This document shows, piece after piece, positions 30,165 to 38,299 of a stretch of 64,000 nucleotides of DNA. Both the position numbers and the translations under genes were made by a program. Each line of letters begins with the position of its first letter. Positions within the stretch are counted from its first letter, which is position 1. Source of the DNA: Arcanobacterium pluranimalium (lineage in GTDB: Bacteria > Actinomycetota > Actinomycetes > Actinomycetales > Actinomycetaceae); NCBI RefSeq assembly GCF_016907845.1, contig NZ_JAFBCS010000001.1:124001-188000 (forward strand), given 5' to 3'. Under the pieces are notes generated by a model. The model saw nothing but the letters and a program-made list of their open reading frames with translations. It had not been told where the DNA came from and did no database searches.

Positions 30165-31619
30165 TCACCGCATCCGCGCGCGGATCATCGACCCGGCCGG
30201 GATCGCGTCGTCGCATGGAATCGAAAACTCATGCGCTGGGTGATTAATTTCCGCTACCGCGTGCCCACGTTCGTCTTGCAACCCCTGTTCAGGTACTACG
30301 TAGACGACGGGCGCGTGGTTCGGGAACAAAAATTCAATTTCCATACCGGGCGCGATCTTGTTTTTCGCATAGATACGCAGACGACGTTCAGTTGCGTCGT
30401 AACCAACCACGTTTCCAAGCCAACGCCACGTGTTGATATACCCACCGGACACAATGTTCTCACTAGCAGGGCTTTCGGGGTAATAGAAACCCGTGCAGTA
30501 TTCACGGTGCGTAACTTTTTCCGGTTCCTCAAGCAACCACTGTGGGAATTCGACCTTTGGCAAGGCACTTTGCAAAGAAACTGCACCTTGTGGACGCAAC
30601 GTGGCTCCGGCGTCGTCTACCGCATCCGCGCCACCGATACTATCTGTGCCACCCATGCTATCCGTCTCAAGCGCTCGTTCCGCGCGCGCCGCTAAGGAAG
30701 CCTCGAGAACTTCGCGGCTATCAAAAGGCTTCAGCACATTGCCGTCACTATCCTCGTAACCACGCTGCACCATATACTCATTAACAGCGCATTTATACGC
30801 ATTGGCCATCGCTGCAACATAATAGGCACCTTTAGCACGACCCTCAATCTTTAAGCTGGTCACGCCAGCGTCAAGCACGTCGTCCACATGCGCGAGCAGA
30901 TTCATGTCTTGGGAATTGAACAAGAACGTGCCCTGATCGGTGATTTCAACCGGGATGAATTGCCCTGGTCGCTTCTCCTCAACCACGTGATATTTCCAGC
31001 GGCAAGACTGCGCGCAGTCGCCATGATTCGCATCGCGCCCGGTTGTGTGCTGCGAAATCAAACAGCGTCCAGAGAACGCCATACACATTGAACCGTGCAC
31101 AAACGCTTCAATTTCCAGCTCAGGTGAAACGTTGGCACGAATATCGCGGATAGCAGCCAAATCGAGTTCACGCGCCAAAACCACACGTGAAGCTCCAAGC
31201 TGCGCGAGTGCATTGGCTGCTTGAAAGTTCGTTACGCCGGCTTGCGTGGAAATATGAATTTCGGTGTTCGGCGCCACCTGTCGCGCCGCCATGAGCACGC
31301 CGATGTCTGAGACGATGAGGGCGTCGACGCCGATTTCGCCGAGTTGCGCCATATAGGCATTCATATCCGCAACTTCGCTGCTAGTTGGCAAAATGTTGCA
31401 GGTCACGAAAAGGCGCGCCCCACGTTCATGTGCATATTTCACGCCTTCGTCAAAGTCCTCGAGCGTGAGGTTTTTCGGCGCCGTGCGCATACCAAAGGCT
31501 TGGCCACCGCAATAGACGGCATCGGCACCGTAATCAATAGCGGTCTTCAAAGTGTCGAGATTACCCGCAGGAGCAAGTACTTCGGGTTTTTGACGTCGAG
31601 TTATCGGTGGAAAATTCAT
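30165..31619 (-). CDS. U32 family peptidase-like protein
   Basis: 484 residues with the U32 signature: EAFVHGSMCMAFSGRCLISQ, followed by a four-cysteine cluster (GDCAQSCRW). The N-terminus PEVLAPAGNLDTLKTAIDYG and IHISTQAGVTNFQAANAL match the collagenase-like YegQ/TrhP/RlhA group. Members of that group act in prephenate-dependent tRNA or rRNA hydroxylation, so an RNA-modification role is more likely than proteolysis. An Asp/Gly/Ser-rich repeat (DSMGGTDSIGGAD) interrupts residues ~345-365, a region not usually present. Start ATG 31619 (MNFPP) or GTG 31625; neither has a clear Shine-Dalgarno. Confidence 0.9.
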   Translation of the reverse strand: MNFPPITRRQKPEVLAPAGNLDTLKTAIDYGADAVYCGGQAFGMRTAPKNLTLEDFDEGVKYAHERGARLFVTCNILPTSSEVADMNAYMAQLGEIGVDALIVSDIGVLMAARQVAPNTEIHISTQAGVTNFQAANALAQLGASRVVLARELDLAAIRDIRANVSPELEIEAFVHGSMCMAFSGRCLISQHTTGRDANHGDCAQSCRWKYHVVEEKRPGQFIPVEITDQGTFLFNSQDMNLLAHVDDVLDAGVTSLKIEGRAKGAYYVAAMANAYKCAVNEYMVQRGYEDSDGNVLKPFDSREVLEASLAARAERALETDSMGGTDSIGGADAVDDAGATLRPQGAVSLQSALPKVEFPQWLLEEPEKVTHREYCTGFYYPESPASENIVSGGYINTWRWLGNVVGYDATERRLRIYAKNKIAPGMEIEFLFPNHAPVVYVVPEQGLQDERGHAVAEINHPAHEFSIPCDDAIPAGSMIRARMR

Positions 31620-31720
31620 GAACACGTAGTCCAGTCTAAGGGGTGTGCGGTGGATACCTCGAAGTAAGAATAGCTACTCTCGTCACAGCGACCATGCTGA
31701 CTTTACAGTGGTCACACTTT

Positions 31721-31800
31721 CCGCTTTTAACCGTTCCTAACCATTCCTAACCGCTTTTAACCGTTCCTAACCGTTCCTAACCACTTTTAACCACTTTTAA
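31721..31800. repeat. 8 x 10-bp tandem repeat upstream of the ATPase operon
   Basis: Eight head-to-tail units of exactly 10 bp with consensus CCRYTYYTAA: ccgcttttaa (2), ccgttcctaa (3), ccattcctaa (1), ccacttttaa (2). No indels; variation only at positions 3-4 and 6-7. The unit length equals about one helical turn, so every unit faces the same side of the DNA. The array stops ~77 bp before the ATPase gene; the TTAACC closing the last unit could serve as a -35 with TACAGT 16 bp later. Confidence 0.9.
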
Positions 31801-31877
31801 CCAAACATGTGCGATACTTACAGTAAGAGGCAAGACATTTTATAGAACAACATCTACAACGATTAGGAGCTTTAGCT

Positions 31878-32990
31878 GTGGAAGAATTTCCCAACCCGTT
31901 CACACCAAGTTTTGGGCAGACTCCTGATCACCTAGCTGGCCGCACCTACCTGATGCAACAAATTGACCGGGCGTTTAGTTCAAACTCCCGTCACCCAGAA
32001 CTTACTGCAATATATTCGGGCGCTCGCGGCACTGGAAAAACTACTCTCTTATCGGAAACAGCCCGAATTGCTACTGAACACGGATGGATAACAGCAAGCA
32101 CGACCGCCTTGCCCGGAATGCTTGACGATATCGAATTAATTGCAAAACGCCAAGCAAATGACCTAATTTCCGACACTAAAACTACAGCACGCATCAAAAA
32201 GCTCGGTATCCCCAAACTCGTCGAAGTCGAATTCGATAACGAGCAAACGCCGCTTTCAAACTGGCGAAGCAGGATGACTCAGTTACTCGATGCTCTCGAA
32301 CAGTTTAGCTCCGGGCTGCTCATCACTGTTGACGAAATCGATCCAACTCTCGACGAGATGATCGAGCTCGCGGCAGTGTATCAACATTTCGTGCGCGAGA
32401 ATCGGCAAGTAGCACTGATCATGGCAGGTCTACCACAAGCAGTTTCCCAGCTACTTAGCAGTAAATCAGCCTCATTCGTACGCCGTGCCAATATCCATAA
32501 ATTAGGAAACATCGCAGACTTCGATGTGCGTTTAACTCTTCTCAAAACAATTAACGACGGCGGACGTACCATATCCGACGAAGCTCTCACCTGCGCTGTT
32601 TCTAATATCGGCGGCTTCGCCTACCTCCTCCAACTAGTCGGTTTTCGGGCGTGGGATATCGCCCCCACCCAAGTAGAAATTACCTTGGAAGATGTTCAGC
32701 AAGGCGTGAGAATTGCTCAAATAGAAATGGAAGACCGGATTCTACGCACTACATACAACGAACTCTCACCAAGCGATATTAAGTTCCTCGAAGCGATGTT
32801 GCCTGATGCCAACGAAAGCGCAATTTCCGACATAACCACACGGCTAAACTGGTCAAGCGCCCAAGTGGGAAAGTATCGTCGGCGCCTTATCGACGCAGGC
32901 ATTATCGGCGAACGACGTCGCGGTGTCGTTGGTTGGGATCTACCATTCTTCCAAAACTTTATTGAATCAATGACACAAGGAATCTCATGA
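31878..32990 (+). CDS. AAA-type ATP-binding protein with C-terminal winged helix
   Basis: 370 residues. N-terminal FPNPFTPSFGQTPDHLAGR leads into a P-loop GARGTGKTT (residues 48-56), Walker B LLITVDEID (Asp152, Glu153), and a C-terminal region with a likely winged helix (ISDITTRLNWSSAQVGKYRR). This is the general plan of STAND/Orc1-like archaeal-type ATPases found in bacteria, whose roles are mostly unknown; no specific function can be given. Start GTG 31878 follows TAGGAG. The stop codon overlaps the ATG of the aminotransferase gene (ATGA), so the two are translationally coupled. It is preceded by the 10-bp repeat array. Confidence 0.8.
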   Translation: MEEFPNPFTPSFGQTPDHLAGRTYLMQQIDRAFSSNSRHPELTAIYSGARGTGKTTLLSETARIATEHGWITASTTALPGMLDDIELIAKRQANDLISDTKTTARIKKLGIPKLVEVEFDNEQTPLSNWRSRMTQLLDALEQFSSGLLITVDEIDPTLDEMIELAAVYQHFVRENRQVALIMAGLPQAVSQLLSSKSASFVRRANIHKLGNIADFDVRLTLLKTINDGGRTISDEALTCAVSNIGGFAYLLQLVGFRAWDIAPTQVEITLEDVQQGVRIAQIEMEDRILRTTYNELSPSDIKFLEAMLPDANESAISDITTRLNWSSAQVGKYRRRLIDAGIIGERRRGVVGWDLPFFQNFIESMTQGIS

Positions 32991-34708
32991 ACAACCAAAA
33001 GCTCACGCAGCACTCCTCCCCAATCCGAGTTTCGTCTATCGACGCATTGCTGCTCAATATTCGCAGGTCAGTGATTGGCGACGGCGAACCAATCGAAAGC
33101 CCCTACGGCGTGCGTCCGCTTATCTACGCCGACTACACAGCCTCTGGCCGCAGCCTCACGTTCATTGAAGATTTCATCAAGGATCACGTACTCCCCTGGT
33201 ACGCCAATACGCACACAGAAACCTCCAGCACAGGCGCACAAACCATGCAGTTCCGTGAGGACTCGCGCAACATCATTGCTGCCGCGCTAGGTGCCGGCTC
33301 CGACGTCAACGTTATTTTCACCGGCGCAGGCGCCACCGCCGCAATCGACAAACTCATTGGCATTCTGGGGCTGCGTATCCCCAGCGTATTGGAGGACCGA
33401 TACCAGCTTTCGCAACATATTCCCGACGCCGATCGCCCGGTTGTGTTTGTTGGTCCTTACGAACACCATTCCAACGAACTGCCCTGGCGCGAATCGATCG
33501 CCGACGTCGTCGCCATTCGTGAAGATTGTGCTGGGCGAATCGATCTTGACCATCTGCGCGAAGAACTCGAACGATACGCAGATAGGGAGCTGAAAATCGG
33601 CTCGTTCTCGGCGGCGTCGAACGTTTCTGGAATACTCAGCGACGTACACGCAATCGCTGAGCTGCTCCACGAACACGAAGCGCTCGCATTTTTTGATTAT
33701 GCTGCTTGTGCGCCTTATATCAGCTTGGATATGAACGCCTCACCGCAGCGCCCGCTTGCCTATGCTGATGCGATTTTCTTTAGCCCGCACAAATTCGTGG
33801 GTGGACCAGGTACGCCTGGTGTGCTGGCAGTTCGAAGTGCGCTCGTCAAAAATCGCGTACCCGTTGTGCCTGGTGGCGGCACGGTAGCCTATGTTGGTCC
33901 GGATGATCACGATTACCTCACCAATATTATCCACCGCGAGGAGGCGGGGACTCCTGCGATCGTCGAATCGATCCGGGCAGGACTCGTCATGCAGCTCAAG
34001 CAGGCAGTAGGTGTGGCCAAAATCCACCAGCGAGAACAGGGCTTTCTCCAGCGCGCTTTAGAAGTGTGGAACAAGGAACCCGGCATTTGTATCCTTGGCC
34101 CGCTCGACGTGCCGCGTCTGCCTATTATTTCATTCGTAGCTCGCGATCCTCAGGGCAATGCGCTTCACCACGGCTTCACAGTTGCGCTGCTCAACGACCT
34201 ATTCGGCATTCAAGCACGAGGTGGTTGCTCGTGTGCCGGGCCGTATGGCCACCGACTCCTCGGGATTGACGCTTCACTCACGCCTCGCTTTGAAGAACTT
34301 ATTACGGCTGGGTTTGAGGGCATCAAACCGGGCTGGGCTCGCCTTGGTTTCAACTATTTTATTGACGAGGCGACGGCCGATTTCATTATTGAAGCGGTGC
34401 GTATGGTGGGCGAGCACGGCTGGCGACTACTGCCCGAGTATCGTTTCGATCCTACAACGGGTATCTGGCGCCATCGCCGCATTAGTGAAGATCATTCGCT
34501 TCACCTGAATCAGCTCGCTTACGATCGCAATGGCGATTTAGTGTTTCCGCAGCGTCCGCGTCCAGTCACGCCTACTATGGATCAGATTCTTAACGACGCG
34601 CAGCACGTGTTCGCCAATGGCGTCACGAGTATTTCCGACGACGGCGTCGTCAACGAAGCTTTCGATGCTTTGCGTACGTTTGTGCTTCCGTCTGCCTGTT
34701 TGGACTAA
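32987..34708 (+). CDS. class V aminotransferase/cysteine desulfurase-like PLP enzyme
   Basis: 573 residues of the fold-type I PLP superfamily. Visible are YADYTASGRSL at the N-terminus, YANTHTETSSTG, the cofactor loop FTGAGATAAIDKL, and the PLP lysine Lys269 in FSPHKFVGGPGTPG. A cysteine-containing active-site loop GGCSCAGPYGH (Cys414/Cys416) is positioned like the catalytic Cys of desulfurases. A C-terminal extension of ~130 residues makes it longer than IscS or SufS. It may release sulfur from cysteine or act as a lyase; the substrate is unknown. It overlaps the ATPase gene by four nucleotides. Confidence 0.85.
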   Translation: MNNQKLTQHSSPIRVSSIDALLLNIRRSVIGDGEPIESPYGVRPLIYADYTASGRSLTFIEDFIKDHVLPWYANTHTETSSTGAQTMQFREDSRNIIAAALGAGSDVNVIFTGAGATAAIDKLIGILGLRIPSVLEDRYQLSQHIPDADRPVVFVGPYEHHSNELPWRESIADVVAIREDCAGRIDLDHLREELERYADRELKIGSFSAASNVSGILSDVHAIAELLHEHEALAFFDYAACAPYISLDMNASPQRPLAYADAIFFSPHKFVGGPGTPGVLAVRSALVKNRVPVVPGGGTVAYVGPDDHDYLTNIIHREEAGTPAIVESIRAGLVMQLKQAVGVAKIHQREQGFLQRALEVWNKEPGICILGPLDVPRLPIISFVARDPQGNALHHGFTVALLNDLFGIQARGGCSCAGPYGHRLLGIDASLTPRFEELITAGFEGIKPGWARLGFNYFIDEATADFIIEAVRMVGEHGWRLLPEYRFDPTTGIWRHRRISEDHSLHLNQLAYDRNGDLVFPQRPRPVTPTMDQILNDAQHVFANGVTSISDDGVVNEAFDALRTFVLPSACLD

Positions 34709-34840
34709 TCGACTTTACCAGAGATAACTTTCAAACTGATTCAAATACTTGGATAAGCTTGCAGCACATCCAGCAAATATTCAGGAACGTCGATAATGAT
34801 GGATACGTCCGATTCGATATATATGAACCTTATCGGCGTA

Positions 34841-34846
34841 TATAAT
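34841..34846 (+). promoter_or_regulatory. Probable -10 for the AhpD-like gene
   Basis: A TATAAT hexamer 50 bp ahead of the gene; the region at 17 bp upstream is AT-rich (TATATA) rather than a good -35. Confidence 0.4.
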
Positions 34847-34895
34847 ACATGTTCCATACAGAATTAAGACGACGAAGAAAGGATTAAGTGTTTTT

Positions 34896-35351
34896 ATGAA
34901 ACTCTATCTTGATAAAACTTTTCCACAGATTTACGAAGCATTAAACAACGTTTCTGAGATATCAAAACAGGTGAGCAATGAGGTAGGCCTAGATCCGACT
35001 ACAGTCGAATTGGCATTGATTCGGTCAAGCCAGCTCAATCAGTGCGCCACTTGCTTATCTGTGCATATTCCACGGGCACTTCAAGCCGGTCTACCTCAAC
35101 AGAAAATCGATCTTCTTCCTGCGTGGCGTGAAGCTCGAGACACTTACTCCGAGGAGGAGCGCGCCGCTATCGAACTGGCTGAAACCATCACCTTACTTCC
35201 AGCCGGAGAAAAGAATAGCAAGGCAGCAAAGCGAGCAGCTGAAGTGTTTTCCCGCGAACAAGTAGCCGCTTTGGAATGGTCGATTATCCTGATCAACACC
35301 TATAACCGGGTGTCGATTATGTCTGAGCATCCTGTGCGCAAAGCCAGATAA
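34896..35351 (+). CDS. AhpD/carboxymuconolactone decarboxylase-like protein
   Basis: 151 residues, all-helical, with the AhpD-like core LALIRSSQLNQCATCLSVHI carrying CxxC (Cys50, Cys53) and His57 in the C-x2-C-x3-H arrangement used by alkylhydroperoxidase-type thiol enzymes. It probably reduces peroxides or acts as a thiol-disulfide oxidoreductase in the cytoplasm. ATG 34896 follows AAAGGA at about 13 nt. It ends just before a long inverted repeat shared with the convergent MFS gene. Confidence 0.88.
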   Translation: MKLYLDKTFPQIYEALNNVSEISKQVSNEVGLDPTTVELALIRSSQLNQCATCLSVHIPRALQAGLPQQKIDLLPAWREARDTYSEEERAAIELAETITLLPAGEKNSKAAKRAAEVFSREQVAALEWSIILINTYNRVSIMSEHPVRKAR

Positions 35352-35375
35352 TCAAAAACCAACACAGTAACGACT

Positions 35376-35417
35376 CATGCGCGTGTTTAACGGCGATAGC
35401 TGTTAAACACGCGCATG
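35376..35417. terminator. Perfect 16-bp inverted repeat between convergent genes
   Basis: CATGCGCGTGTTTAAC (35376-35391) and its exact complement GTTAAACACGCGCATG (35402-35417) flank a 10-nt loop. It lies between the AhpD-like gene and the convergent MFS gene and is best read as a bidirectional terminator, although neither side has a T-run. Confidence 0.65.
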
Positions 35418-35423
35418 CCGATT

Positions 35424-36731
35424 CTAAGCTGCCAAAGTCGGCGTCTTTACCACTCGCTTATTCAGCCACACAAGCAGGCCTGCAGCTATTGCACCAACTG
35501 CGCTCACTGCGGCCATCAGCATAAATATCTGAGTGAACGCTTTTGCCGGTTCAGTTTCATGAGCGTCAAGTATCCACCCATTGATAGTCATCGCCCATAA
35601 AATGCACGCAAAACCGAGGAACGAGTTGACGGCCATTGCCGATCCCACTTGGTAAGTGGGAAGATGAAGCTCTGCCACAGGAGCTTGCTGGATTCCGGCG
35701 CCCATAATCACCACAAATGTGAGTGCCACGATTCCGATTACTGCACCACCCAGCCAGGCAGAGTTTTTAGGCAAGACCGCCAAATAAATCATGATCACTG
35801 TGGCAGAAAGCGAAACGATGAGCAACGTCTTTGCTGCAGATTTTACGATCTTATCCGAGATCAAGCCGCCAATAATTCCACCAGCTACGCCGAACACGAT
35901 TGTGCTAACTACTGAGAACCACGAAGCTTCCTCCTCACTCATCCCGTACACCCGCGTGAGATACGGCTCAGTGTAGAAAAGCGTCATATATGCCCAGTAC
36001 ACGCACATGCCGCAGATTCCGGCACTCCATACTCGCGCAATTTTGAGCGTATCCACTAACGCGAGAAAAGCTTGTTTCGCACCCACGTGCACGGCGTCGT
36101 AATCATCTGGCACGTGACCCTCAACGCGTGGATCGCCTGGAACGAATCGATAAATGAACACAATCATTGGGATCGTGAGCAGCGCATACACAATCATTCC
36201 GGCTTTAAATACGAGCATCGACCCACCGGCAAGCGTCAAAACTCCGATGAGAATACCATTGAGCACGGCTTCTCCTCCGGCACGAAGCGCAGCGAGGGTG
36301 CCAAGCCCTACGCCCTTGTTGGCTCGTCCCGAGTAGAGTGCCACTCCTTTGACTACGGCCGGCCAAAAAATAGCATCGAGCATTCCCCACGTGAACGTCA
36401 CGAACATCAAAACGCCAAAAGATGGGCGCACCAGAATAATAAATAGCGAACTGAACAGGCGATACACCAAACCACCGATCAGCACCACGCGCACATTGAA
36501 TCGGTTATTTACCCAGCCCCCAGGAATGTAGAAAAACATTGCCACGCCGAGCATAGTGAAGAGCAGGCCAAATTGCGTATCACTTAAACCGTAATAGGAA
36601 ATGAGCTTGTCGTAGAACGGGATTTTGAGCGATTCGAACGCCGAATACACTAGTTGACCTGAGAAAACGATGGTGAAGAATGCCGAAACTTGCTCTCTAG
36701 TTTCGAAACCGTTCTTCTGTAGGATACTCAC
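35424..36731 (-). CDS. MFS transporter
   Basis: 435 residues with about twelve membrane helices. Landmarks include SAFESLKIPFYDKLISYYGL, the loop GGWVNNRFNVR in place of motif A, PAVVKGVALYSGRANKGVGL and GGIIGGLISDKIVKSAAK. It belongs to an MFS group of organic-anion or metabolite uptake permeases; the substrate is not evident. Start GTG 36731 has AGAGGTGG five nucleotides upstream; a longer frame from 36761 lacks one. A stable hairpin at 36755-36778 stands directly ahead of the ribosome-binding site. Confidence 0.85.
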   Translation of the reverse strand: MSILQKNGFETREQVSAFFTIVFSGQLVYSAFESLKIPFYDKLISYYGLSDTQFGLLFTMLGVAMFFYIPGGWVNNRFNVRVVLIGGLVYRLFSSLFIILVRPSFGVLMFVTFTWGMLDAIFWPAVVKGVALYSGRANKGVGLGTLAALRAGGEAVLNGILIGVLTLAGGSMLVFKAGMIVYALLTIPMIVFIYRFVPGDPRVEGHVPDDYDAVHVGAKQAFLALVDTLKIARVWSAGICGMCVYWAYMTLFYTEPYLTRVYGMSEEEASWFSVVSTIVFGVAGGIIGGLISDKIVKSAAKTLLIVSLSATVIMIYLAVLPKNSAWLGGAVIGIVALTFVVIMGAGIQQAPVAELHLPTYQVGSAMAVNSFLGFACILWAMTINGWILDAHETEPAKAFTQIFMLMAAVSAVGAIAAGLLVWLNKRVVKTPTLAA

Positions 36732-36754
36732 GTAGCCACCTCTTGCTGTGTTTT

Positions 36755-37046
36755 GACGCAAGGAGTTTCCCCTGCGTCTTGTATGGAACGACGCCGATGG
36801 GTGCGTCTTTCCGTCGTGGCGGCCGGATTTCGACGCCGGTCACCACAGGCGAGACTACCGCGTTGCGGAACGGAATGTTAGGACAAAACTCCGCTATATC
36901 AACTTTGAGTGGCGATGCATTTCACGGCTATCTGGCAATAATTCTGCCCTGCTGGTTTTTTTCTGTGAGCAAATCATCTCACCAGAATTTCGCAAGCTAT
37001 TCCTTGCATAATTCGGTGCGCTGCGGATTTATACACACCTTTCCAC
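36755..37046. other. Intergenic region upstream of MFS gene and iron operon
   Basis: About 290 bp without a supportable gene. Its left part, which would be the MFS leader on the minus strand, is GC-rich with several inverted segments: GACGCA and TGCGTC at 36755-36778, and CGACG/CGTCG and CCGGCG/CCGG pairs at 36785-36850. It could therefore be a structured leader RNA, though I do not recognise a known riboswitch class. The right part has no feature until the iron promoter. Confidence 0.45.
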
Positions 37047-37075
37047 TTGAGCCCGCGTTTCAACATTGATACCTT
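37047..37075 (+). promoter_or_regulatory. Promoter of the first iron-uptake operon
   Basis: TTGAGC (37047-37052) and TACCTT (37070-37075) separated by 17 bp. The -10 runs into the iron box, the usual arrangement for DtxR/IdeR repression. Confidence 0.6.
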
Positions 37076-37093
37076 AGGTAAGCCTTACCTTAA
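37074..37093 (+). promoter_or_regulatory. DtxR/IdeR-type iron box
   Basis: TTAGGTAAGCCTTACCTTAA is a near-perfect palindrome and matches closely the known DtxR/IdeR consensus TTAGGTTAGGCTAACCTAA. It lies 45 bp upstream of the first iron-transporter gene and predicts repression when iron is plentiful. Confidence 0.88.
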
Positions 37094-37138
37094 GCCAGGT
37101 AGGTATTTGTACGTCAAAGCATTCCGGAAAGGACCCTT

Positions 37139-38299
37139 ATGCGGCCCCTCACAAAGCTCATAGCGCTGTGCGCCACTGCCGCCATCTCGTTGGCAGCATG
37201 CTCAGGAGCTTCACAATCGTCAGACTCCCAGAAACAAGACTCTGCTAGCCTCGTACTCAACGACGCCGCCGGACGCACAGTTAAGCTCGACAAACAACCT
37301 CAACGCATCATCCTCGGCGAATCGCGCCAAGCCTATTCTCTTTTGTTCCTCAATAAAGACAACCCCACCCAAAAAGTCGTGGCATGGGGTACCGACATGA
37401 AGCGAGCCGCACCCGATGTGTGGGACAAGCTCCTCGAAAAATTCCCGAAGGCGAAAGACATTCCTACCATTGGTAGCGTATACACGAACGACCTATCTAT
37501 CGAAGGCCTCGTCGCCCACAATCCCGATATTTTCCTTATCACGCTCGACGCCTACGAAGCCGCCCAAAAGTCTGGCCTAACCGAAAAGCTTGACTCTTCA
37601 GGAATCAAATATGCTGTAACCGATTTCCGATACAAGCCACTGGAAAACACCACCCGCACAGTCACCCTGCTCGGCAAAATCTTTGGATACGAAGAAAAAG
37701 CCGAAGAATTCAACAAATATTACCAAGAGCAGGTAGAACCTGTGCTCAAAAAGGGCTCGGAACTCAAAAATAAGCCAACGTCATTCCTCTGGCGCGCACC
37801 GAGCATTTCCCCATGCTGCAACACATACTCCACCTCCAACTTCGGTGCTATGCTCACCGCCGTCGGAACCAAAAACATCTCCGACGATCTTCTCCCAGGT
37901 CAAGAGGGTGCACTCACCGCAGAGCAAATCATCACCTCCCAACCAAACATGATCGTTGCAACGGGCGGCGAATGGGGTCACCAAAAGCCAAAAGACGACA
38001 AGGTCAAATTCCTACATCTTGGCTACAACGCCGATCCTGACTCAGCTCGCAATTCGCTCCTCGCTTTGCGATCACAGCCAGGTTTCGATCATCTCAAAGC
38101 CTACGACGACGGTCGCGTTCACGGCGTCTACCACCAGTTCTACGATGCTCCCTACAATTTCGTGGCAATCCAGGCATTTGCAAAATGGGCACATCCACAA
38201 GAATTTGCAGACCTAGATCCAGAAGCCAATTGGAAATCATTCCATGACCGCTTCATGCCTTGGCCAGTATCAGGAACTTTCATCACCTCAATCAAATGA
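37139..38299 (+). CDS. iron-complex ABC transporter substrate-binding lipoprotein
   Basis: 386 residues. Signal with lipobox LAAC (Cys at about residue 21), then a TroA/FecB-type binding fold: VLNDAAGRTVKLDKQPQRII, PTIGSVYTNDLSIEGLVAHN, PDIFLITLDAYE, ALTAEQIITSQPNMIVATGG and a C-terminal helix FVAIQAFAKWAHPQEF. It should capture a ferric siderophore or haem outside the cell and hand it to the following permease and ATPase. An iron box precedes it. The ligand is not readable. Confidence 0.9.
   Translation: MRPLTKLIALCATAAISLAACSGASQSSDSQKQDSASLVLNDAAGRTVKLDKQPQRIILGESRQAYSLLFLNKDNPTQKVVAWGTDMKRAAPDVWDKLLEKFPKAKDIPTIGSVYTNDLSIEGLVAHNPDIFLITLDAYEAAQKSGLTEKLDSSGIKYAVTDFRYKPLENTTRTVTLLGKIFGYEEKAEEFNKYYQEQVEPVLKKGSELKNKPTSFLWRAPSISPCCNTYSTSNFGAMLTAVGTKNISDDLLPGQEGALTAEQIITSQPNMIVATGGEWGHQKPKDDKVKFLHLGYNADPDSARNSLLALRSQPGFDHLKAYDDGRVHGVYHQFYDAPYNFVAIQAFAKWAHPQEFADLDPEANWKSFHDRFMPWPVSGTFITSIK

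Noticed and set aside
31721-31800. Possible CRISPR array
   Set aside because: Units are 10 bp and contiguous with no spacers, and no cas genes are present.
31984-31996. 13-nt match (ACTCCCGTCACCC) to the 3' part of tRNA-Gly, possible attachment site
   Set aside because: It lies inside the coding sequence of the ATPase in good frame, extends no further, and would place the U32 gene inside the island; chance is the simpler explanation.
36743-37069. 108-codon frame between the MFS gene and the iron operon
   Set aside because: No ribosome-binding site or domain, and it runs through the iron promoter.
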